The position numbers and the translations under genes were made by a program. From Omphiscola glabra (taxonomy: Eukaryota > Mollusca > Gastropoda > Lymnaeidae), in NCBI GenBank assembly GCA_964017045.1, contig OZ024801.1:32971257-33035256 (forward strand): a stretch of 64,000 nucleotides of DNA, written 5' to 3'. A model generated the notes under the pieces. That model saw only the letters and a list, made by a program, of their open reading frames with translations, did not search any database and was not told where the DNA came from. The stretch's first letter is position 1. The number at the start of each line of letters is the position of its first letter. This document shows positions 56,410 to 64,000 of the stretch, one piece after another.

Positions 56410-56948
56410 ATGTCCGTCGTTTGAGGGGGGGATGTTAGGAAGGAAGTGGGGAGGGGATACTGACCAGGAAAAGGCCATGAATACACGACACCGGTTTTTA
56501 AGTATTCTTTTTAGGTCTGTGCATTCGAGATTTTAATAATTTTATTTATTTATCTTTTAATTATTTCTTCTTTTTTTTTTTTTGGGGGGGGGGGGGGTGG
56601 GGGGGGTGTTTGGTGGGGGTCTAATCAAATAACTTTGTTATTTTCTGAGTTGGGTTGCTGTTATTCTTTTTGTATGTTTTTAATTCGTTTGTCTGTTTGT
56701 TTGTATTTTTGGATGGGGCTAATCGGGAATAGGGCGTGGTGGTGGACTTTGCGTGGCGGCGGACTATGCGTGGAGCGCGTCAGTGGAGCATTTTGAAAGG
56801 TGGTACTGAATAATGAGTGGCAGGTAGTAAGTGTGTGAGGGAAAAGTTAAGCAGTTAATGCCCTTGATTTGCACCCAAATTTAAAAAAAAATAAAACGAA
56901 ATTAAATACAGTCTAATCAAATAACTTAAAACATAACATGCTTTGTCC
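55611..56948. other. Unassigned sequence, G-rich, with a 32-bp T-run
   Basis: G-runs lie at 55818-55829, 56058-56068, 56124-56132, 56199-56213 and 56583-56605. A T-run of about 32 lies at 56374-56405. No gene is recognised. Confidence 0.55.
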
Positions 56949-59900
56949 TAGGCTTCAACTGTCCTAGGCTTCAACTGTGCAAGGCTTCAACTGTCCTAGG
57001 CTTCAACTGTCCTAGGCTTCAACTGTGCAAGGCTTCAACTGTCCTAGGCTTCAACTGTCCTAGGCTTCGACTGTCCTAGGCTTCAACTGTCCTAGGCTTC
57101 AACTGTCCTAGGCTTCAACTGTCCTAGGCTTCAACTGTCCTAGGCTTCAACTGTCCTAGGCTTCAACTGTCCTAGGCTTCAACTGTCCTAGGCTTCAACT
57201 GTCCTAGGCTTCAACTGTCCTAGGCTTCAACTGTCCTAGGCTTCAACTGTCCTAGGCTTCAACTGTCCTAGGCTTCAACTGTGCAAGGCTTCAACTGTCC
57301 TAGGCTTCAACTGTCCTAGGCTTCAACTGTCCTAGGCTTCAACTGTCCTAGGCTTCAACTGTGCAAGGCTTCAACTGTGCTAGGCTTCAACTGTCCTAGG
57401 CTTCAACTGTGCAAGGCTTCAACTGTGCTAGGCTTCAACTGTCCTAGGCTTCAACTGTCCTAGGCTTGATCTGTCCTAGGCTTCAACTGTGCAAGGCTTC
57501 AACTGTGCTAGGCTTCAACTGTCCTAGGCTTCAACTGTGCAAGGCTTCAACTGTCCTAGGCTTCAACTGTCCTAGGCTTCAACTGTCCTAGGCTTCAACT
57601 GTCCTAGGCTTCAACTGTGCAAGGCTTCAACTGTGCTAGGCTTCAACTGTCCTAGGCTTCAACTGTCCTAGGCTTCAACTGTGCAAGGCTTCAACTGTGC
57701 TAGGCTTCAACTGTCCTAGGCTTCAACTGTGCAAGGCTTCAACTGTCCTAGGCTTCAACTGTCCTAGGCTTCGACTGTCCTAGGCTTCAACTGTCCTAGG
57801 CTTCAACTGTCCTAGGCTTCAACTGTCCTAGGCTTCAACTGTCCTAGGCTTCAACTGTCCTAGGCTTCAACTGTCCTAGGCTTCAACTGTCCTAGGCTTC
57901 AACTGTCCTAGGCTTCAACTGTCCTAGGCTTCAACTGTCCTAGGCTTCAACTGTGCAAGGCTTCAACTGTCCTAGGCTTCAACTGTCCTAGGCTTCAACT
58001 GTCCTAGGCTTCAACTGTCCTAGGCTTCAACTGTGCAAGGCTTCAACTGTGCTAGGCTTCAACTGTGCTAGGCTTCAACTGTCCTAGGCTTCAACTGTGC
58101 AAGGCTTCAACTGTGCTAGGCTTCAACTGTCCTAGGCTTCAACTGTCCTAGGCTTCATCTGTCCTAGGCTTCAACTGTGCAAGGCTTCAACTGTGCTAGG
58201 CTTCAACTGTCCTAGGCTTCAACTGTGCAAGGCTTCAACTGTCCTAGGCTTCAACTGTCCTAGGCTTCAACTGTCCTAGGCTTCAACTGTCCTAGGCTTC
58301 AACTGTGCAAGGCTTCAACTGTGCTAGGCTTCAACTGTCCTAGGCTTCAACTGTCCTAGGCTTCAACTGTGCAAGGCTTCAACTGTGCTAGGCTTCAACT
58401 GTCCTAGGCTTCAACTGTGCAAGGCTTCAACTGTCCTAGGCTTCAACTGTCCTAGGCTTCGACTGTGCAAGGCTTCAACTGTCCTAGGCTTCAACTGTCC
58501 TAGGCTTCAACTGTGCAAGGCTTCAACTGTCCTAGGCTTCAACTGTCCTAGGCTTCGACTGTCCTAGGCTTCAACTGTCCTAGGCTTCAACTGTCCTAGG
58601 CTTCAACTGTCCTAGGCTTCAACTGTCCTAGGCTTCAACTGTCCTAGGCTTCAACTGTGCAAGGCTTCAACTGTCCTAGGCTTCAACTGTCCTAGGCTTC
58701 GACTGTCCTAGGCTTCGACTGTGCAAGGCTTCAACTGTCCTAGGCTTGATCTGTCCTAGGCTTCGACTGTCCTAGGCTTCGACTGTCCTAGGCTTCAACT
58801 GTCCTAGGCTTGATCTGTCCTAGGCTTCAACTGTCCTAGGCTTCAACTGTCCTAGGCTTCGACTGTCCTAGGCTTCGACTGTCCTAGGCTTCGACTGTCC
58901 TAGGCTTCAACTGTCCTAGGCTTCAACTGTCCTAAGCTTCAAATGTCCTAGGCTTCAACTGTCCTAGGCTTCGACTGTCCTAGGCTTGATCTGTCCTAGG
59001 CTTCAACTGTCCTAGGCTTCAACTGTCCTAGGCTTGATCTGTCCTAGGCTTCAACTGTCCTAGGCTTCAACTGTTCTAGGCTTCGACTGTCCTAGGCTTG
59101 ATCTGTCCTAGGCTTCAACTGTGCAAGGCTTCAACTGTCCTAGGATTCAACTGTCCTAGGCTTGATCTGTCCTAGGCTTCGACTGTCCTAGGCTTGATCT
59201 GTCCTAGGCTTCGACTGTCCTAGGCTTGATCTGTCCTAGGCTTCAACTGTCCTAGGCTTGATCTGTCCTAGGCTTCGACTGTCCTAGGCTTGATCTGTCC
59301 TAGGCTTCAACTGTCCTAGGCTTGATCTGTCCTAGGCTTCGACTGTGCAAGGCTTCAACTGTCCTAGGCTTGATCTGTCCTAGGCTTCGACTGTGCAAGG
59401 CTTCAACTGTCCTAGGCTTCAACTGTCCTAGGCTTCGACTGTCCTAGGCTTCAACTGTCCTAGGCTTCGACTGTGCAAGGCTTCAACTGTCCTAGGCTTC
59501 AACTGTCCTAGGCTTCGACTGTGCAAGGCTTCAACTGTCCTAGGCTTCAACTGTCCTAGGCTTCGACTGTGCAAGGCTTCAACTGCCCTAGGCTTCAAAT
59601 GTGCAAGGCTTCAACTGTCCTAGGCTTCGACTGTCCTAGGCTTCGACTGTGCAAGGCTTCAACTGTCCTAGGCTTCAACTGTCCTAGGCTTCGACTGTGC
59701 AAGGCTTCAACTGTCCTAGGCTTCAAATGTGCAAGGCTTCAACTGTCCTAGGCTTCAACTGTCCTAGGCTTCAACTGTCCTAGGCTTCAACTGTGCAAGG
59801 CTTCAACTGTCCTAGGCTTCAACTGTCCTAGGCTTCAACTGTCCTAGGCTTCGACTGTGCAAGGCTTCAACTGTCCTAAGCTTCAAATGTGCAAGGCTTC

Positions 59901-60025
59901 AACTGTCCTAGGCTTCAACTGTCCTAGGCTTCAACTGTCCTAGGCTTCAACTGTGCAAGGCTTCAACTGTCCTAGGCTTCAACAGTCTTAGGCTTTAACT
60001 GTCCTAGGCTTCAGCTGATCAAAAC
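56949..60025. repeat. Giant 16-bp minisatellite, about 190 copies
   Basis: The unit is CTGTCCTAGGCTTCAA; CCTAGG is a palindrome. Main variants are TGCAAGG and TGCTAGG for CCTAGG, CTTCGA and CTTGAT for CTTCAA. They are zoned: TGCAAGG/TGCTAGG dominate to about 58660, CTTGAT and CTTCGA cluster at 58750-59340, and TGCAAGG with CTTCGA return to about 59880. In the first zone variant order repeats at 670-704 bp (42-44 units). Short ORFs such as the 60-codon frames at 58385 and 59569 are artefacts. Confidence 0.98.
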
Positions 60026-60185
60026 TTTAAATATCCAAGGTTTGAACTGTCCAAAACTACAAATGTCCAATTCTTCAACTGTTCAAGTCTTCAACTGCCC
60101 AAGTGTTCAACTGCCCAAGTCTTCAACTGCCCAAGTCTTCAACTGTCCAAGTCTTCAACTGTCCTAGGCTTACTCTGTCCAAGGC
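60026..60185. repeat. Decayed edge of the 16-bp array
   Basis: Units diverge to GTTCAAGTCTTCAACTGCCC and AAGTCTTCAACTGTCC before the array ends near 60185. Divergence at the edge with homogeneous units inside is the pattern expected when unequal exchange acts on the centre. Confidence 0.85.
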
Positions 60186-60344
60186 AATTCATTAGATGCT
60201 AAATTACTTTCGTTTCAAATGCGACCACGTGTATCGGATGCGGAAGGTGTAAAAAAAAATGTATCGTGATTTCACGCTAAGTCAAGGGGGGGGGGGGGGC
60301 GCTCTCCGCCTTTGAACACCCCCCGCCCCTTTTTACACCCTTTA

Positions 60345-60652
60345 TATTAACTTCGCTTTCGTTCGTGTTTCTTTCTGTCTGTCTGGGTGTCTGGCAAAAA
60401 TAATCGGGACGACTATTCGACTGATTTCCCGTCAAACCATCGAGCTGACACCTGGCACATAGACTCGTTGCCGATGAGAGCACATTCTGTCAAATTCCCC
60501 CGCCCCCCCCTTTTTCCAAACCCCCACCAAAATCGGGTTTTCCTCTTATTCAGGGGAATAGGGCGTGAACGAAGAACGAAAGCAATATGAAGACACTGAT
60601 TTTTATTAACTTAATTTCCCGATATCTGCACTAAATGAGATTCTTTAGCAAC

Positions 60653-60702
<50 letters not shown>

Positions 60703-60960
60703 TATCGCACGCAGGTGCGTTTGGTGTGTAATATTTTATTTAATTTTTCTGAAATATTTGTTGAAATAAATCTGCGGTGTAAAAAAAGGGGGGTGGGGGG
60801 CCATTAGAATATTATTATAGTTCAGGAGGGGTGAAAAATGGGGGGGGGGGGGGACGGACGGACCACTAATTGGGACTATTATAAAGTGCGTTACTTGTAT
60901 ACATGTTTGTTAAATTTTCAGCCCCCCATTATTCATAAATTTGATAAAGTATTTATACGA
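60345..60960 (+). mobile_element. Dispersed repeat family R1, copy 3
   Basis: Contains TTAACTTCGCTTTCGTTCGT, TTCCCGTCAAACCATCGAGC, CTGGCACATAGACTCGTTGC and one copy of the segment ending CATTCTGTCAAATTC. An A31(TA)12 tract at 60651-60705 interrupts it. Right-hand blocks TTAGAATATTATTATAG and GTTAAATTTTCAGCCCCC match copy 2. The segment amplified in copy 1 is single here. Confidence 0.7.
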
Positions 60961-61001
60961 AATACATTGTTTTCGCTGGTTGTTTAATTTATGATCTAAT
61001 T

Positions 61002-61209
61002 CAGTGGTTCTCAAACCTTTCTAAATGCCGCGACCCCTTAACACAGTTCATCATGTTGTTGCGACCCCCCCCCCCCCCAATCACAATATTAATTTTGTTG
61101 CTACTTCATAACTGTAGAGTACAGGTGCTTTCCGATGGCCTTAGGCAACCTCTGTGAAAGGGTCGTTCGACCCCCAAAGGGGTCGCGACCCACAGGTTGA
61201 GTACCGCTC
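61002..61209 (-). mobile_element. hAT (SPIN/URR1-like) non-autonomous element, copy 3
   Basis: Inverted relative to copies 1 and 2. The plus left end is CAGTGGTTCTCAAACCTTTC and the right end GACCCACAGGTTGAGTACCG. Between them lie AATATTAATTTTGTTGCTAC, TTCATAACTGTAGAGTACAG and GATGGCCTTAGGCAACCTCT. Flanks ATCTAATT and GTCTAATT match at 7 of 8 with TA in the centre. The right end carries a mutated final base. No coding capacity. Confidence 0.88.
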
Positions 61210-61264
61210 GTCTAATTTATTTTTAGTGTTTTGTTTTAAGAAACGAGAAGACACTGTATGTCTC

Positions 61265-61515
61265 GTATACGTTTTTTTTTTTTTTTGGTTGTAGTTCTGC
61301 GTGGTTGTGTGGTTTTGTGTGGTTGCCTGTTTGTGTGTTTGCGTGGTTGTGTGTTGGTGTGGTTGTGTGTTTGCGTGGTTGCCTGTTGTGTGTTTATGTG
61401 GTTGAGTGAATGTGTGGTTGAGTGGTAGTGTGTTTGAGTGTTTGTGTGTTTGTGTGGTTGCGTGTTTGTGTGGTTGTGCGTTTGCGCTGTTGTGCGGTTG
61501 TGTGGTTGTGGAGAA
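61265..61515. repeat. GT-rich degenerate tandem repeat
   Basis: GGTTGTGTG/GGTTGCGTG/TTTGTGTG words repeat at 7-10 bp. Frames on both strands (His/Thr/Asn-rich on minus, Cys/Val-rich on plus) are compositional. Confidence 0.88.
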
Positions 61516-61965
61516 TCAACCCACGAAAGACACACGCCTCTGCCGGGTGCTTGCATCTTCTGTGAACGACTTCAGACGGTATGGGGATTCCCATCGTGTA
61601 AACAATGCACTCGGCGGAGTTCATTATTCCACAGAAAGGCGCTCTCCAACATCCCACCAGAAAGCCCCGGGTCGGAATTAAGGGGTGCAATAAACAGAAG
61701 GCGAGATGAAGGCCGTGGAGTGTACGACTGCTCGACACAGACACACACACAAAGAAAAAAGGCCCGAGAGATGCGCATCACATGGTTGTGGACAATTTGG
61801 TCTTATTTACTTTGCGAAATGGTCGGAACGGTCTCAATTACTTCTAGACGGCAGTAAGGTGCGCTTTTCTCCTTAAAGGAATTTCGGTCTTAAGTACACA
61901 GCATTTAAAATCTTATTTCTTCAAAGATGTCTGTTTGTTTTCATATAACCAGTTCTCAGTCTGAT
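61516..61965. other. Unassigned sequence
   Basis: Mixed composition. Open frames run in from the GT-rich tract. Nothing recognisable. Confidence 0.45.
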
Positions 61966-62335
61966 AATGGGTTTCTACTGATGGGTTTCTGCAGATGGGT
62001 TTCTACAGATGGGTTTCGATTCAATGATATCATTTGGAAGATTTCTTTTTTTTAAAAAACACACATTTTGGAAAGACCTTATTGAAAGGTCTGTGTAAGA
62101 AGCTCTCTATCGAAAGGTCCATATTGAAATTATCTATATTATAATGTCTCTAATAATATCCATTTAGAAAGGTAGGTTTTTTTCTTCTTTTAAATTGCTC
62201 TATTGATATGTTTCTTTTTAAACATATGTTTTTAAAGGTATCTTTCTTTTTATAACTCGTTTTCAAGTCTTTCGAAAGGTATCTTTTTAAAATATCTCTT
62301 TTGAAAGTTAAATATATTGAAAGATATAAAAAAAA
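61966..62335. repeat. Two degenerate short repeats
   Basis: GATGGGTTTCTAC repeats about four times at 61966-62018. From about 62040 to 62335 loosely related GAAAGGTATCTTTTT and TTTAAAAATATC words recur. Units are poorly conserved. Confidence 0.7.
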
Positions 62336-63199
62336 AAAGCATAACTCATCATTTTGAACACTCCACCAAAGAATTGACCCCCTGTGGAGAATGGACGATA
62401 CGATCGAGCACCTGATTGAGAACCACTGCACCAAAACAACGTCTCGTGCTCGGACAACTGGACATCTGGCCCCTTTCTCGGTTTTAACTGTGACGCCCCT
62501 CCTCCTTCCCTCACCCCCACCCCACTCGCGGATCGGTGAACACGAGCTAGGGTGTCGGTCCTCCACGACATAAATATCACAATGATTTAATTGGTGGGGT
62601 GCCCCCGGGGGGGGGGACCACTAACTGGTTTTCCCCCCACACCCCCTCCCTTCTTATTTTATGACCGCTCTGCGGTTCCAAAATGCCACGGGAGCTCGTG
62701 AGGTGCAAAGTGGGGGAAAAAAAAAAAAAGGATTGTGGGTAATAAACAGATCGAGGCTGATAAAGCTAAACGCTGGTCTGACTCATTAATTTATTGATGA
62801 GCTTCCCCCTTGTTTTAATGGCTGATGCCCCACTTAATGCTCGCACTGTTCGCTATTAAAAAAAAAAAAGCCGAACTTTATTAAATTTGCCTTTTACAGT
62901 TTTTCTTTCTTCTCTATTCTTTTGATTCAATAATTATAATTCATTTTTTAAACAAAAATACAAACTCATTCCAAAAGTGAATGTAATTAAGGATTTTTTA
63001 TTTACATTTTTTTATATCAACCCGCATAGGTTTCCTTTTACACTGTAAATGTTGTTAGGATGGGGCAATTCTACTTTTTGTGTGCGTGTGTGTGTTTGTT
63101 GTATGTTGTAGGTCTGCCGTGCTTCTCTGCTGGTATCGATTCAAGAAGTCTGCCCAGTGCTTTGATATGCTCGACGGTTTTCTTTTCATTGTTCCCAGC
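62336..63199. other. Unassigned sequence
   Basis: A single hAT-like end, TGATTGAGAACCACTG at 62413-62428, has no partner or duplication. A G-run lies at 62609-62617. The rest is AT-rich without features. Confidence 0.45.
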
Positions 63200-63715
63200 C
63201 CTCTTCTGAGCCTTTGGAAAGATCGATACCACCCCTCTTCTGAGCCTTTGGAAAGATCGATACACCCCTCATATGAGCCTTTGGAAAGATCGATATCACC
63301 CCTCTTCTGAGCCTTTGGAAAGATCGATACCACCCCTCTTCTGGGACTTTGGAAAGAACGAGACCACCCCTCTTCTGGGCCTTTGAAAAGATCGATACAA
63401 CCCCTCTTCTGAGCCTTTGGAAAGATCGATACCACTCCTCTTCTGGGCCTTTGGAAAGATCGATACCACCCCTCTTCTGGGCCTTTGGAAAGAACGATAC
63501 CACCCCTCTTCTGGGCCTTTGGAAAGATCGATACCACCCCTCTTCTGAGCCTTTGGAAAGAACGATACCACCCCTCTTCTGGGCCTTTGGAATGATCGAT
63601 ACCACCCCTCTTCTGAGCCTTTGGAAATATCGATACCACCCCTCTTCTGAGCCTTTGAAAAGATAGATACCACCCCTCTTCTGAGCCTTTGGAAAGATCG
63701 ATACCACACCAAGAA
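63200..63715. repeat. 34-bp minisatellite, 15 copies
   Basis: The unit is CCCCTCTTCTGAGCCTTTGG followed by AAAGATCGATACCA, with GGGCC, AACGA and AATGA variants. Several units near 63260-63380 have one-base losses. Since 34 is not divisible by three, frames on minus repeat every 34 residues and three of them are open for 170-220 codons; all are artefacts. Confidence 0.96.
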
Positions 63716-64000
63716 GGATCCTGGTGGGGTTTTCGTGAGCGCCGACTCCGACAGGAGTTCAGAAGTAAACCGCTCGTGTGTGTGTGTGTGTCCGGGGGTG
63801 TGTGTGCTAGGTATCCCCATATTTTTGTGAATGTTTTTTCGTGAGAAATTAAGGAGAAATAGGTCGTTTAGCACGCGGTTATGCATATTTAAAGGGCTGT
63901 GGGGGGCGGGTGGGGGGGGGGTAATAAACCACCTCAACGGTTTTAGAACCCCTGGTTTAAAATGCAATCATTTATTAAGCACCGAGGAAAAATAATTTGT
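63716..64000. other. Unassigned sequence to window end
   Basis: A GT tract lies at 63774-63811 and a G-run near 63912-63920. No gene is seen before the window ends. Confidence 0.5.

Overview
The window looks like intron-poor, gene-poor nuclear DNA of an animal, most likely an invertebrate; a mollusc or other lophotrochozoan is a guess. The support is indirect: remains of CR1/L2-like and other non-LTR retrotransposons, non-autonomous hAT elements with 8-bp target-site duplications, a possible Penelope-like remnant, simple sequence repeats and very many homopolymer G/C runs. There are no operons, ribosome-binding sites, rRNA genes or convincing tRNA genes. I found no complete protein-coding gene. 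The one stretch with coding-like base use that I do not recognise is the GC-rich block near 47.3-47.7 kb on the minus strand.

The dominant feature is tandem repetition. By my tally about one third of the window lies in some forty separate minisatellites, with units from 10 to 68 bp. The largest are a 33-bp array at 1.6-4.7 kb, a 23-bp palindromic array at 7.6-8.4 kb, a 19-bp array at 13.9-14.6 kb, a 27-bp array at 19.0-20.5 kb, a 45-bp array at 22.5-23.3 kb, a 13-bp array at 27.3-28.0 kb, a 24-bp array at 32.4-33.1 kb, a 39-bp array at 48.4-49.1 kb, a 16-bp array at 52.5-53.1 kb and a ~190-copy 16-bp array at 56.9-60.0 kb. Long open frames over these arrays are by-products of units divisible by three.

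Between arrays lie transposon remains. Five short hAT-type elements have terminal inverted repeats and matching 7-8 bp flanks (4.8, 23.9, 26.9, 38.7 and 61.0 kb); a sixth (51.1 kb) has a 7-bp duplication. Three of them (26.9, 38.7, 61.0 kb) belong to one family whose ends read like the vertebrate SPIN/URR1-type hAT elements. LINE 3' ends occur at 8.4, 18.6-19.0, 28.7-29.2, 35.5 and 49.3 kb. An unclassified dispersed repeat occurs three times (22.4, 46.5 and 60.3 kb).

The most interesting result is that arrays and transposons are physically linked. The 27-bp array is a tandem expansion of the RLRWxGH motif of a LINE reverse-transcriptase tail that continues directly beside it. The 45-bp array is an expansion of a segment that is single-copy in the two other copies of the same dispersed repeat. 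A G-rich 16-bp array may sit inside a hAT remnant, and one minisatellite is split by a LINE insertion. A second notable result is that the 23-bp array repeats a perfect p53-family half-site decamer about 33 times at the 13-bp spacing limit of the classic response element.
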